Under the pieces are notes generated by a model that was given only the letters and a program-made list of their open reading frames with translations, was not told the DNA's origin and made no database searches. From NCBI RefSeq assembly GCF_900096915.1, contig NZ_FMYK01000003.1, positions 1 through 64,000 of the forward strand: a stretch of DNA of 64,000 nt, written 5' to 3'. This document shows positions 8,085 to 16,861 of this stretch, piece after piece. A program made the position numbers and the translations under genes. The stretch's first letter is position 1; every line of letters starts with the position of its first letter. The stretch comes from Acinetobacter marinus (GTDB lineage Bacteria; Pseudomonadota; Gammaproteobacteria; Pseudomonadales; Moraxellaceae).

Positions 8085-8381
8085 TCAAGCCACCTCATCT
8101 TTTGAGCAGTCTAAAACCTCAATCAATCGGTGCTTAATCTTATCTTGGCTGATTGTTTGGTCTTGCATCTCACCAAGTAAATCAATAATCATCGAATTTA
8201 TATTACATATATCTGTCAAAAGGTCGTCATGCTTTCGCTCAAGTTTATCTACCTGTTTGATTACACCTTGCAAGTGCTGATCTAGCTTATCCTCATGCAC
8301 TGGTGAATATTCAGGGTGTGACTTGTCGATTGCTCGGGATAATTTGCTTAACTTCGCTTGTAACTTCGTAATGTGCTTCAT
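8085..8381 (-). CDS. Unknown small coiled-coil protein
   Basis: 98-aa protein, highly charged and helical almost throughout (KLQAKLSKLSRAID, QVDKLERKHDDLLTDICNINSMIIDLL), consistent with a dimeric coiled coil. No enzymatic motif or signal peptide is visible. It is spaced 2 bp from the upstream winged-helix gene and directly followed by the Ash-like gene, so it is part of the alpA-to-primase operon. Function is unknown. Confidence 0.6.
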   Translation of the reverse strand: MKHITKLQAKLSKLSRAIDKSHPEYSPVHEDKLDQHLQGVIKQVDKLERKHDDLLTDICNINSMIIDLLGEMQDQTISQDKIKHRLIEVLDCSKDEVA

Positions 8382-8383
8382 GG

Positions 8384-8593
8384 TTATAGTCCTTTTAATT
8401 CATATCGTGCGTGATAACCGCTATTATGTGTGTTGGGTTCATCGTGCTTAATGATTTCATGACCACTTTGGCGCAAGCGAAAAATCACATCACTAAGGCG
8501 GAAACAACCAAACTTATTGAGTGCTTCAATCGGGGTGATGGTGTTGCCTGTTTGCATATAGGCTAGGATTTGCGATTTCTGTGTAGTCTTCAT
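8384..8593 (-). CDS. Small winged-helix/HTH protein
   Basis: The ATG at 8593 was chosen because GGGAG lies 8 bp upstream; a longer frame from 8635 lies inside alpA and is disfavoured. The 69-aa protein has a helix-turn-helix look: KSQILAYMQTGNTITPIEALNKFG followed by a recognition-helix-like segment RLSDVIFRLRQSGHEI. This is a compact winged-helix fold common in phage genes. It starts 2 bp after the alpA stop. It may control the element's early operon. Confidence 0.6.
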   Translation of the reverse strand: MKTTQKSQILAYMQTGNTITPIEALNKFGCFRLSDVIFRLRQSGHEIIKHDEPNTHNSGYHARYELKGL

Positions 8594-8595
8594 GG

Positions 8596-8805
8596 TTATG
8601 CTCCCATTGCTTCGGCTTTCTTGCTGTTGTGCCATGCAACGAGGTCGGCATAATCAAAGTACACGGCTGATTGACGCTGTGTACCTTGCTTGATTGACTT
8701 AGGAAAATCGGGGTCGTTGTTTTGCAGATTGCGGAGGGTGTCACGTGAAATGCTTAAAAGTTCACATGCTTGCTTGTAGGTCACTCGGATTGGTGTAGGG
8801 TGCAT
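8596..8805 (-). CDS. alpA: AlpA-family excisionase/transcriptional regulator
   Basis: 69-aa protein with a MerR-like HTH. YKQACELLSISRDTLRNL forms the helix-turn-helix, and the FPKSIKQGTQRQSAVYF segment with the terminal DYADLVAWHN is typical of AlpA/excisionase-like proteins. Family members activate integrase expression or act as directionality factors. It heads the tightly packed operon running to the primase gene, with intergenic distances of 2-3 bp or overlaps. It is the most likely switch between integrated and excised states. Confidence 0.8.
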   Translation of the reverse strand: MHPTPIRVTYKQACELLSISRDTLRNLQNNDPDFPKSIKQGTQRQSAVYFDYADLVAWHNSKKAEAMGA

Positions 8806-8903
8806 TGAAATAGCTCCATTTGCTGATTTATGGAGCTAAGTATGTTTTTGTTTTTTATAATTTAATATTAGGCAAGTTCTACTTAATGGGGATTAAGTTC
8901 AAC

Positions 8904-9878
8904 TTAGTCCCCATTTTCTGGTCTGCCAGGCTTGCGTGAATGTGGGTATTTATCGGCGATTGGTTCAATCCAACTTTGAAGACTTTCGGTCTTGTCGGGC
9001 AACTGGTCTGCATGTTGGGTTTGATTTAAATCTGCATACACTTGGATAGCCATTTCTTTAATTCTAATTTTCTGCTCGGTATCCTGTCGCCAAAAATAAT
9101 CTGCCAAAGTTTGAGAGGCTAATTTAGCATTTCTCTTAGACTGGCTAATGCCTCGTGAAGAATGATTAAGACTAATATGTTTTTCATACTTGCTAGTTTT
9201 GTCACCAAGGTAATCATCTGATTTTAAAATTAATTCACCATCTATAATTTTCTGTAATTGTGTATGTGTAATAACTATATCTTTTAATCTAATGTGAGGA
9301 AAATAGGAGTACCTTCCGTCATCGTCAAAATATTGATATACAGGTGGCTTAAAGTCTTCATCATCTATGTCTATCATGTATGGACAAATAATAGGGATTT
9401 GTAATTGATCAATGTTCCCTACTTTTTGTTCGTTTTCTAATGCTAAATCCTTGAGATTTAAAATTCCACTTAAAAAAGAATAGTATTCATCACTCTTAGA
9501 CTCGAAATGAACCTCTAGTGCTCCACAAAAACCCAATTCATTTTCATGAAAAAACTCCCCTTTATTATGGATGCTTCTAATAGCATTAACATCAAGCTCA
9601 AGCAATACTCCATGAACAACGATACTGATTAATTCACGACCTACACGAGAGTTTATTGAAAACTGCTTTTCTTGTGTTTGATTATTACAAACACTTGATT
9701 CGGCATAACATGAAATCATCCAGTGCCCGTAGAAATATACATGCAGTTTTAAATTGTATGCTAATGCGATTAAAACAATGGATTTACTATTATAAATTTC
9801 AGTATCAAATTTTTTATTCAATATTTTTGATGCTTGCTTTAATGAGTAATATGGTATTTGATCTTTAATATTGCTCAT
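8904..9878 (-). CDS. Unknown 324-aa protein between integrase and alpA
   Basis: 324-aa soluble protein. The N-terminus (YYSLKQASKILNKKF) looks like a small DNA-binding helix pair. The middle is unrecognised and rich in acidic and aromatic residues. The C-terminus (LQSWIEPIADKYPHSRKPGRP) resembles the WI+P..KPGRP tail found on several phage-associated proteins. The coding sequence is noticeably more AT-rich than the replication operon, suggesting separate acquisition. Its position next to int is where satellites often keep variable cargo. Function is not assigned. Confidence 0.65.
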   Translation of the reverse strand: MSNIKDQIPYYSLKQASKILNKKFDTEIYNSKSIVLIALAYNLKLHVYFYGHWMISCYAESSVCNNQTQEKQFSINSRVGRELISIVVHGVLLELDVNAIRSIHNKGEFFHENELGFCGALEVHFESKSDEYYSFLSGILNLKDLALENEQKVGNIDQLQIPIICPYMIDIDDEDFKPPVYQYFDDDGRYSYFPHIRLKDIVITHTQLQKIIDGELILKSDDYLGDKTSKYEKHISLNHSSRGISQSKRNAKLASQTLADYFWRQDTEQKIRIKEMAIQVYADLNQTQHADQLPDKTESLQSWIEPIADKYPHSRKPGRPENGD

Positions 9879-10039
9879 TCATGCCCCCAAGCATACCCAA
9901 TAGAAAAATAGAATAAGTGTTAAGCCAATGCGATTGGGATACGCACTTTCGGGGATCAACCTAGACTTAACGATTAAATTATATTCGATACTACGCCATA
10001 TAACAGCATAAAAGGTAATCACTTAATGCACGAATGACG

Positions 10040-11389
10040 CTATGCAACGTCTTTGACTTCCTCAATCTCATTATCAAAAATAGTCGATTCAAAATGCTGT
10101 TTTAAAAGTTCAAGCTGTAATTCTGATAACTGCAATTTTGCACTCAGTTCATTGATTGGGTCGGATTCTTGAACGACTGCTTGACCGTCTGCCAAAGCAT
10201 CAAGATGGTTCGCCCATGACTGCATCATGACTCTACGTTGTTCAAGATAGATTGCCTTGTTGTATGTTCCCTCTACACCGCCCAACTTGTGCGCTAGAGC
10301 AGATTCCACATAGTCACGTTGAAAACCTTTTTCACGTAATGAAGTGCTAAGAATATGCCTAAATCCGTGCGGTGTCTGCTTGCCTGTGTATCCCATATCC
10401 TTTAGCGCATTGCCAAAGGTATTGTTTGAAATTGGCTTGCTCGGTGTAAATCGTCCTCTGAATAAATACGGACTATCACCGCTATAGGTTTTCAATTCAT
10501 GCAATAACTCGATTGCCTGCTTGGGTAGTGGTACTTTGTGTTCAATCCGCTTTTTCATACGGTGGCTGGGGATAGTCCACAGCGTCATATCAGCATTTAA
10601 TTCTGTCCACACCGCTTTGCGTATCTCACTTGGTCTACAGCCAAGCAAAAGCGATAGTTGCAATCCGATTGATGTTTGCCGACTTGGAAACGCACGAATT
10701 GAGCGAATGAGGTCGGGGAGTTCTTCAATGCTGACATGTGGCATATTTACTGTGATGTGCTTTTCTAAAAACTTCTCAAGCCCTATCAGTGGATTGTAGT
10801 CAATACGTCCTGTCACTTCAGCTAGACTGTACGCATCTTGGCAAAGCTGTTTAACACGATTACCCATTTCAATAATGGGCTTGCCTGTTTTGGGATGTGG
10901 TTTTTTCTGAATGCTTTGTATGAGTTCGTACCATTCCTTTTTGGTGATTTCTCGATAATCTCGTTTTCCCATCACAGGGTAGACATGATTTCTCAATGCA
11001 CCCTCATTTCTTGAGCGTGTATCATCCGTCCAAGTCTTGGAATTGCAATACTCGATTGCCAATTGTTGAAATTTAAATTCGCCTGTCTGCTCTTGCTGTA
11101 GTTCTAGTTTGTATTCTGTTGGGTCGATACCGCTTTTGATGCGTTTTCGCCATTCCTCTGCAATTACTCTCGCTTGTGCGCCACTGATATTTTTAAAACC
11201 GCCCAAGCCTAGCCATGAATATTTACCGTTTGATTTCTTGTATCTCAACTGCCATGACTTATTACCATCAGGTTTGACACGAAAATAAAGCCCATCGCTG
11301 TCTAGTTCTCGATACTCCTTTTCCTCAGGTTCAAGATTGGCAAGGGTTGTATCAGATAGAGGTCTTTTTTTGATTTGTGTACGTTTCAT
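10040..11389 (-). CDS. int: Tyrosine-recombinase integrase, P4 type
   Basis: 449-aa integrase. The N-terminal DUF4102 arm-binding domain (DGLYFRVKPDGNKSWQLRY, LGLGGF) is followed by a SAM-like core-binding domain. The catalytic domain has Arg in GCRPSEIR, the His-x-x-Arg box in HGFRHILST, a later His in LAHKLGG and the nucleophilic Tyr in GTYNKAIY. It would insert the element at the 3' end of ssrA, which lies 176 bp upstream of the int start. Reading away from ssrA into the element is the classical layout. All catalytic residues appear intact, so integration and excision are plausible. Confidence 0.95.
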   Translation of the reverse strand: MKRTQIKKRPLSDTTLANLEPEEKEYRELDSDGLYFRVKPDGNKSWQLRYKKSNGKYSWLGLGGFKNISGAQARVIAEEWRKRIKSGIDPTEYKLELQQEQTGEFKFQQLAIEYCNSKTWTDDTRSRNEGALRNHVYPVMGKRDYREITKKEWYELIQSIQKKPHPKTGKPIIEMGNRVKQLCQDAYSLAEVTGRIDYNPLIGLEKFLEKHITVNMPHVSIEELPDLIRSIRAFPSRQTSIGLQLSLLLGCRPSEIRKAVWTELNADMTLWTIPSHRMKKRIEHKVPLPKQAIELLHELKTYSGDSPYLFRGRFTPSKPISNNTFGNALKDMGYTGKQTPHGFRHILSTSLREKGFQRDYVESALAHKLGGVEGTYNKAIYLEQRRVMMQSWANHLDALADGQAVVQESDPINELSAKLQLSELQLELLKQHFESTIFDNEIEEVKDVA

Positions 11390-11393
11390 TTTA

Positions 11394-11552
11394 TGTATCC
11401 CTAAAATGCGAATAACTCAAGGATACAAAATAGGATACAAAAAAACCAGTGCTATATATCGTTATAGAAAGTTAATGCAAGGCAAGAAAAAAGGCTTGAA
11501 CCGTTATGATTCAAGCCTTTTGGTCTGATATATCCCCATATTTCGGGATACA
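11394..11552. other. Candidate integrase arm-type sites (ggataca repeats)
   Basis: The heptamer GGATACA or its complement TGTATCC occurs four times between int and ssrA: at 11394-11400 (complement), 11421-11427, 11433-11439 and 11546-11552, usually followed by an A/T run. Short repeats flanking the crossover site next to an integrase gene are what arm-type binding sites look like. Binding is inferred. Confidence 0.4.
11489..11521 (-). terminator. Rho-independent terminator downstream of ssrA
   Basis: Arms AAAAGGCTTGAA (11489-11500) and TTCAAGCCTTTT (11510-11521) form a 12-bp hairpin. On the minus strand it is followed by six T, so it would terminate transcription coming from ssrA before int. 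Because it lies inside the element side of the junction, the ssrA terminator is supplied by the element. Confidence 0.75.
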
Positions 11553-11564
11553 ATTTTAAGCATT

Positions 11565-11600
11565 TGGTGGAGGTGGCGGGAGTTGAACCCGCGTCCGCAA
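11565..11600. other. Attachment site: integrated-element junction at the ssrA 3' end
   Basis: The 3' end of tmRNA (T-arm and CCA) directly borders the integrase region, matching the well-known use of ssrA 3' ends as attB by tyrosine recombinases. The exact core cannot be defined because no second copy of this sequence is present in positions 1-11560; the far att site must lie left of the window. Confidence 0.55.
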
Positions 11601-11923
11601 GCACTACACTCGAGAATACTACATGCTTAGATATCGTCAATTATTTTAACTCAGAGTGACCCGACGAACAGGGTACAACGAGCGATCTTCTTAGTTTGGT
11701 ATAAAGCCCCGAAGCGTGACTTTATACGGACTTGTGTGCGTTCGCTTCAGTCGGGTTCACTGACCACAAGTATTCAGTGAAGCGGACAAGCTGCCCTTAG
11801 GCAGCTAGAGCGTAAGTTTCGTCGTTTGCGACTAAAAAATGCAAATTTGATTTACGAGAGGAAATGCGCTCTCGGCATGCATCTATGAGTTTCATCACCA
11901 GCGTCGAAGCCAATAACACCCCC
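11565..11923 (-). ncRNA. ssrA: tmRNA (ssrA)
   Basis: 359-nt transfer-messenger RNA on the minus strand. The 5' end GGGGGUG pairs with CACCUCC near the 3' end, and the molecule finishes in ACCA. The 3' part has the GGUUCAACUCCCGCC T-arm. The tag reading frame (11797-11829) encodes ANDETYALAA followed by UAA; the degradation tag ends LAA as required. It rescues stalled ribosomes together with SmpB. Its 3' end is the insertion site of the mobile element and remains complete after integration. Confidence 0.96.
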
Positions 11924-11935
11924 AGATGGTTGTGC

Positions 11936-11941
11936 AGTATA
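11936..11941 (-). promoter_or_regulatory. Probable -10 box of ssrA
   Basis: TATACT on the minus strand lies 12 nt upstream of the tmRNA 5' end, the expected sigma70 -10 position. The matching -35 is poor, so only the -10 is proposed. Confidence 0.5.
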
Positions 11942-12036
11942 GCACTGATTTGATAATGGAGATAATACTATTGTATTTCAAGTGCTAATTGCTGTAAAAA
12001 TCCACAATCTTTCACCAACACTGATATGTGTGTGCT

Positions 12037-12666
12037 TCAAGTCGATTCTATGCTATCAAGTAGATTGGGCAATGGTTTACGTGAAAGATCATAGGCTTCC
12101 TCTGCATTCAGCCCCAAAGCGATCAAGGTCAGCTCTGCGATTTCCGAGCCAATATCACGCCATGTTTTATGTCCTTCTAAAACCATAAAAATCGATGTCA
12201 GCACACTACCTGCAATCATTGCCACCACAGAGGTTAGCTGTTCTTGACGAAAAGCATAGCGCTGATTGGTTATCCCTTCCATCACATCGGGAAGAGGGGA
12301 GTCTTGACCTGTCCATAATCCGAGCATCGCCTGATTGCTAAAGGCGAATTTGCAAATAAATTTTCCCCAGTCTGGTTCTTCGTGAGCACGGCGGATATAC
12401 ATGCGCATACCGTTGGCGAGGCGCTGTGCGGGATCAGTTTCACCAGCAAGGCTTTTGATAATCCGACTATTCATCTCTTCGCTGAGTTGAGAGGCGATGT
12501 CTTCAAACAGCGAATCAGGACTCAGTCCATTATTATAGATGGTACCTCGTGCGACACGTGCCGCTTCAGCAAGCTCGCTGACGGTAATCACGGTCGAACC
12601 ACGTTCTGCGAATAAGCGTAAAGCAGCTTTATGGATTCTGGATTGGGATGAGCTATGTGCAACCAT
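12037..12666 (-). CDS. TetR/AcrR-family transcriptional regulator
   Basis: 209-aa protein. The N-terminal TetR HTH spans about residues 10-55 (AALRLFAERGS, TVSELAEAARVARGTIYN). The C-terminal helical ligand-binding domain ends near residue 190 with no recognised specificity. Members act as dimeric repressors, often of a neighbouring gene. The divergent DUF2147 gene, 380 bp away, is a possible target. Within the gap, TTGAACA is repeated at 12672 and 12693 just upstream of this start, a possible operator element. The gene is between ssrA and the DUF2147 gene and belongs to the chromosome rather than the element. Confidence 0.85.
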   Translation of the reverse strand: MVAHSSSQSRIHKAALRLFAERGSTVITVSELAEAARVARGTIYNNGLSPDSLFEDIASQLSEEMNSRIIKSLAGETDPAQRLANGMRMYIRRAHEEPDWGKFICKFAFSNQAMLGLWTGQDSPLPDVMEGITNQRYAFRQEQLTSVVAMIAGSVLTSIFMVLEGHKTWRDIGSEIAELTLIALGLNAEEAYDLSRKPLPNLLDSIEST

Positions 12667-13046
12667 GACAAGCCTTGAACAATGAGCTAATTATTGAACA
12701 TATCCTATCATATCTGTGCAAATGGTGGCGTGACTAGCCATTCTATGATGTATGATTGGAAAATCGATGTACTTGTCGCTGAAGTGCACATCGAGCTTTG
12801 GTAAAAAATCAGCTTAAAAATGGCTAAGCAAAGTTCCAAAGTGGCTAAAAAGCGGTTCAAAAAAACTGTGACATGAATTACTGGAAATACGCAGTGACTT
12901 ACCTAATTTTGCAAAATATCGCAAGATTGTAAAAAATGTTGCAGAAAATGACTGAATTTTAAACAAAACCACCGAGAAAGTTTCTTGTTGTGCCCATCTT
13001 TACTCGGCACACTGCACACACAATTCGAAAACAAAGGATTTAGAAG
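12667..13046. other. Intergenic gap between divergent tetR and DUF2147 genes
   Basis: 380 bp with no supported gene. It must contain both promoters. Apart from the TTGAACA direct repeat near 12672-12699, nothing distinctive is seen. Confidence 0.4.
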
Positions 13047-13490
13047 ATGAAACGTATCGTTTGTGCGCTTACCGTCGCAGTTTTACCATTATCTGCATTT
13101 GCTGCCGATGCGCTCAATGGCACCGTATGGAAAACGGTCGATGACAAAACCAAACAACCGAAAGCCTTGGTAAAATTTACTGAAAACTCAGATGGATCAT
13201 TATCAGGCACCATTCAAAAAGTGATAGACCCTCAGGCAAAAACCAAAACGGTCTGTGATATTTGCGAAGGGCGTTACAAAAACAAATCCTTAGTTGGCGC
13301 AAAGATCGTTACAGGTTTGAAGAAAGTATCTGATGGTCAGTATGCCAATGGTTCAATCATCGATCCAGAAAGTGGCAAAACCTATAAATTTAAAGCCAAT
13401 CTCTCTAAAGATGGCAAGGTGTTGAGTGGTCGTGGCTTTATCGGTGTGTCGGCGCTGGGACGTGACCAAACTTGGTATCGTGTGAACTAA
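13047..13490 (+). CDS. DUF2147 secreted protein
   Basis: 147-aa protein with a clear Sec signal peptide (MKRIVCALTVAVLPLSAFAADA, cleavage near residue 20). The mature part matches DUF2147: GTVWKTVDD at the start, a CDICEGRYK cysteine pair, and a terminal GFIGVSALGRDQTWYRV. The domain is a small lipocalin-like beta barrel predicted to be periplasmic; its ligand is unknown. AAAGGATTTAGAAG supplies the ribosome-binding site. It is monocistronic and closed by a terminator. Confidence 0.85.
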   Translation: MKRIVCALTVAVLPLSAFAADALNGTVWKTVDDKTKQPKALVKFTENSDGSLSGTIQKVIDPQAKTKTVCDICEGRYKNKSLVGAKIVTGLKKVSDGQYANGSIIDPESGKTYKFKANLSKDGKVLSGRGFIGVSALGRDQTWYRVN

Positions 13491-13515
13491 TTTCGAAAAA
13501 TCATTGAGCTTGAGA

Positions 13516-13544
13516 AAATCCCTATATCAAATAGGGATTTTTTT
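13516..13544 (+). terminator. Rho-independent terminator after the DUF2147 gene
   Basis: Arms AAATCCCTAT (13516-13525) and ATAGGGATTT (13531-13540) are followed by a T run. Confidence 0.85.
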
Positions 13545-13580
13545 GTGCGTTTACGATGTGAAATGGTGCGACATTAGACT

Positions 13581-14552
13581 CTAGTATGTCACTTGGGCTA
13601 GGCGCTCTTTTGTAGCTTGGTATTCACGACTTAAGCGAGCAACCACGTCGCCTGCAGGTTGGATCGCTTCGATTGCACCAATGCCTTGACCACAGCCCCA
13701 AATATCTTTCCATGCTTTTTTATCGGAGTTGCCACCTGAACCGAAGTCCATTTTTGATGGGTCGCTTTCGGGCAAGTCATTTGGATCAAGTCCTGCGCTG
13801 ACGATGGAGGCTTTGAGATAGTTACCATGCACACCAGTGAACAGGTTGCTGTAGATAATATCCTCGGCACTCGAATCGACTAGACATTGCTTATAGTCTT
13901 GTGCGGCATTGGCTTCGTTGGTGGCGATAAAAGTTGAGCCGATATAGGCTAAGTCTGCACCCATCGCTTGCGCTGCGAGAATCGAATCGCCACGACTGAT
14001 TGCGCCAGAGAGCAGTAGTGGACCATCAAACCATTGGCGAATTTCTTGGATCAAGGCAAATGGTGACTGTGTCCCCGCATGACCGCCTGCACCAGCTGCC
14101 ACAGCAATCAAACCATCTGCGCCTTTTTCAATGGCTTTTTTGGCGAATTTATTATTGATGATGTCATGTAATACAATACCGCCGTAGCTATGAATTGCTT
14201 CATTCACTTCGACACGTGCGCCAAGTGATGTAATCACCACAGGCACTTTATACTTGACGCAAAGTGCCAAGTCTTCTTCCAAGCGATTATTCGATTTGTG
14301 CACGATCTGATTCACTGCAAAAGGTGCAGCAGGTTGATCAGGATTGGCTTGGTTATAAGCGTCTAGCTCTTCGGTAATGCGAATTAACCATTTTTCAAAT
14401 TCACCTTCGCCACGTGCATTCAGCGCTGGGAAAGAACCGACGATGCCAGCTTTACAGAGGGCAATCACCAAATCTGGATTGGAGATAATAAATAGTGGCG
14501 CCGCAACGGCTGGTAGACGCAAACGATTTTTAAATAATTCTGGAAGAGCCAT
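13581..14552 (-). CDS. Nitronate monooxygenase family flavoprotein
   Basis: 323-aa TIM-barrel enzyme of the NMO/2-nitropropane dioxygenase family. Visible are the N-terminal LPAVAAPLFIISNPDLV, the FMN-binding AAGAGGHAGTQSPFALI (with the conserved His after GG) and GADLAYIGSTFIAT near the phosphate site. Members oxidise alkyl nitronates such as propionate-3-nitronate. The C-terminal extension (SGGNSDKKAWKDIWGCGQGIGAI) is a feature of the bacterial subgroup. It is divergent from an AraC regulator with a 187-bp shared promoter region, so that regulator is its likely controller. Confidence 0.88.
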   Translation of the reverse strand: MALPELFKNRLRLPAVAAPLFIISNPDLVIALCKAGIVGSFPALNARGEGEFEKWLIRITEELDAYNQANPDQPAAPFAVNQIVHKSNNRLEEDLALCVKYKVPVVITSLGARVEVNEAIHSYGGIVLHDIINNKFAKKAIEKGADGLIAVAAGAGGHAGTQSPFALIQEIRQWFDGPLLLSGAISRGDSILAAQAMGADLAYIGSTFIATNEANAAQDYKQCLVDSSAEDIIYSNLFTGVHGNYLKASIVSAGLDPNDLPESDPSKMDFGSGGNSDKKAWKDIWGCGQGIGAIEAIQPAGDVVARLSREYQATKERLAQVTY

Positions 14553-14739
14553 GTGAATAGTCCTTGCTGGTCATGTTGTAAATATTGTCTCAAAAGACAA
14601 TTTGGAAATTTGATGTGGCTATTATGAGAATATTTACATCAAACTTAAATGACAATCGATCACAATAAAATTGATAGTTTACAACAATAATCAATTGCTC
14701 AATAATGACTAAAGTCCTCTCTAGTAAGTCATCGTGTGA

Positions 14740-15828
14740 ATGCAAAACCAATCTATTCATAGCATTTCGATCAGTATTGACTTTGTTCATGCGGCAATCT
14801 CGAAATTGACCTTATCTCAACAACAGATTGACCACATATTACAACAATGCCGTATTTCTACAGCCTTGTTAGATCATCATCAAGCCCGAGTCACGCTCAG
14901 ACAATATGCGGAGTTAATTACCGCCTTAACCGTTGCCACACGAGATGAATTGCTTGGTCATAGCCAAACTATTTCTCCATTAGGCAGTTTGGCAGTATTG
15001 ATGCATTGGCTGATTTCGAGTAAAGATATGCACCAAGCCTTACAGCGTATGACGCAGTATTATCAAATGATCGGTAAGGGTTTTGATATTTCATTACAGA
15101 TCAAAGATGACAAGATTTGCGCAGAATTGATCGGTGGTTTTCAACCGTATCAGGAACCGGATGCATTTATTTTTGAGTTTGGATTTTTCTTTATTCATCG
15201 GATTTTGTGTTGGCTCAGTCGAGATATTCTGCCGATTCGGGCGATTGATTTTCCGTTTACCGAACCCTCGTATGCTTCGGATTATCGACTGATGTTTTAT
15301 GGAACACCGATTCGTTTTGGACAAGCGAGCGCACAGATGATTTTTGATCGACACTGTTTAAATCTGTCTGTGAATCAGTCAATGCAATCATTGCAGCATT
15401 TACTCAGTGATCCATTTACCCAATTATTGATTTTAAATTTTCAAGATCGCAGTTGGTCTGCAAAAGTTGCGGAGTGTTTGCAAAATGCTGAGGGCTTTCA
15501 GTTCGATCAGATCAAAGTGAACCAAAAAATAAATCATGAAATGAATCAAGCAATGCATCCAATGGCAACGCTGGATCAGGTTGCAACATATCTCAAACTT
15601 GCACCTTATACTTTGCAACGGCGATTGCAAGATGAAGGGCAGAGCTTTTTGGCGATCAAAAATCAAGTCAAACGAGATCGGGCGATTGAGTTGTTGGTGA
15701 GTAGCAGGATGAGCATTGAGCAAATCAGCTTACAGCTTGGTTTTGCCGAGACCAGTCCATTTACTCGAAGTTTTAAGCAATGGACTGGGGTGGCGCCGAG
15801 TGCATATCGCAAGCATAAAAATAGCTAA
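14740..15828 (+). CDS. AraC-family transcriptional regulator (arabinose-binding-type N-terminus)
   Basis: 362-aa protein. The N-terminal ~190 residues match the OruR/ArgR-like sensor domain (RVTLRQYAELITALT, LGSLAVLMHWLISS, DFPFTEPSYASDY). The C-terminal ~90 residues are the double HTH of AraC (TLDQVATYLKLAPYTLQRRLQDEG, ISLQLGFAETSPFTRSFKQWTGVAPSAYR). Its effector is unknown. It is divergently transcribed from the nitronate monooxygenase-like gene, which it probably activates. A clear ribosome-binding site is not obvious before the chosen ATG. Confidence 0.88.
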   Translation: MQNQSIHSISISIDFVHAAISKLTLSQQQIDHILQQCRISTALLDHHQARVTLRQYAELITALTVATRDELLGHSQTISPLGSLAVLMHWLISSKDMHQALQRMTQYYQMIGKGFDISLQIKDDKICAELIGGFQPYQEPDAFIFEFGFFFIHRILCWLSRDILPIRAIDFPFTEPSYASDYRLMFYGTPIRFGQASAQMIFDRHCLNLSVNQSMQSLQHLLSDPFTQLLILNFQDRSWSAKVAECLQNAEGFQFDQIKVNQKINHEMNQAMHPMATLDQVATYLKLAPYTLQRRLQDEGQSFLAIKNQVKRDRAIELLVSSRMSIEQISLQLGFAETSPFTRSFKQWTGVAPSAYRKHKNS

Positions 15829-15852
15829 AATTGCGCTGTGGAAAATACTGAA

Positions 15853-16665
15853 TTAGCTACGCATTAAGAGAATTTCAAGGACAAATTTACTGCCGATAAA
15901 GCCTGTAGCCAATAGCACAAAACCAAGCAAGGTAAAGCGAATGGCTTTTTGACCACGCCAGCCAAAACGCCAATGCCCCAGCAATAGTCCGCCATAAATC
16001 AGCCATGAAATGATGCTAAAGACGGTTTTATGCACCAGATGTTGGGCAAAGAAATCATCAATGGTCAAAAAGCCAAAACCAAGCGCAAAGGTCAGTAGAA
16101 TAAAGCCCACCAAAATCAGATCAAACAACAAGGATTCCATGGTTTGCAGTGATGGCAAGAGATTGACCCAGATGCGATGTTTTTGTCTGCGTTTGAGTTC
16201 ACGATTTTGTAGCCAAATCAAAATCGCATGGATGGTCGCCATAAAAAGCACTGCATAGGCAGACAATGACAGGAAAATATGAATATCCATGCCAATGCCT
16301 TGCTGGCGGATCACATGCCCAGGTGTGCTGAGCAAACTGCCGACCACCAAGCCAATCATTGCAATTGGTGTAGAAATGAGATTGAGAATAAGTACAGGTC
16401 GATAGACACTAAAAATTAGCGTCAGGAGGAGCATCAATCCTGAAGTAAAAGAAATTAGATTGAACACTTCATAATTGATGCCTTGCGCAGTCACCATATC
16501 CAAGCTCAAGGTCAATGCGTGCAGAATCAAACCGACTGCCAGTGTTGACCAGACAAAGAAGGGGTTGGCTGTACTTTGCTTAGCGAAGTGTGAAAGCAAA
16601 TACAAAAAGCTCGCCAAATACGCAAATAATGACAATAAAGTAAAGATGGTGTGCAGGCTTAACAT
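15853..16665 (-). CDS. YpjD/CcsA-like inner-membrane protein
   Basis: 270-aa integral membrane protein with about eight hydrophobic segments. It is related to the CcsA/CcmC cytochrome c assembly family but of the YpjD subgroup; the C-terminal HWRFGWRGQKAIRFTLLGFVLL...GSKFVLE block is characteristic. The tryptophan-rich WWD haem motif of true CcsA is not evident. It is divergent from ffh, the usual ypjD-ffh arrangement in gammaproteobacteria. The exact function of YpjD is unknown. Confidence 0.88.
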   Translation of the reverse strand: MLSLHTIFTLLSLFAYLASFLYLLSHFAKQSTANPFFVWSTLAVGLILHALTLSLDMVTAQGINYEVFNLISFTSGLMLLLTLIFSVYRPVLILNLISTPIAMIGLVVGSLLSTPGHVIRQQGIGMDIHIFLSLSAYAVLFMATIHAILIWLQNRELKRRQKHRIWVNLLPSLQTMESLLFDLILVGFILLTFALGFGFLTIDDFFAQHLVHKTVFSIISWLIYGGLLLGHWRFGWRGQKAIRFTLLGFVLLATGFIGSKFVLEILLMRS

Positions 16666-16861
16666 GCGCTGTGGCTCATCCAGAAGGTGTTCTAAATAGG
16701 ATTGAAAATCGCAAGAGACTCGTCGCAGAATAGTTCTGTGTTAGAATATTCATCAATTGAGATATAAATTCTTGGCAAACTCAAGTATTCTATAGCATCT
16801 TATGCATATTTATCCCTGTTGAAAAGGTTTTTTTCAATTGGCAGTTTAAGCGGAATTCGCA

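Noticed and set aside
11452..11640. 62-aa minus-strand frame across the ssrA 3' end
   Set aside because: It covers the tmRNA 3' end and terminator; structured RNA explains the sequence.
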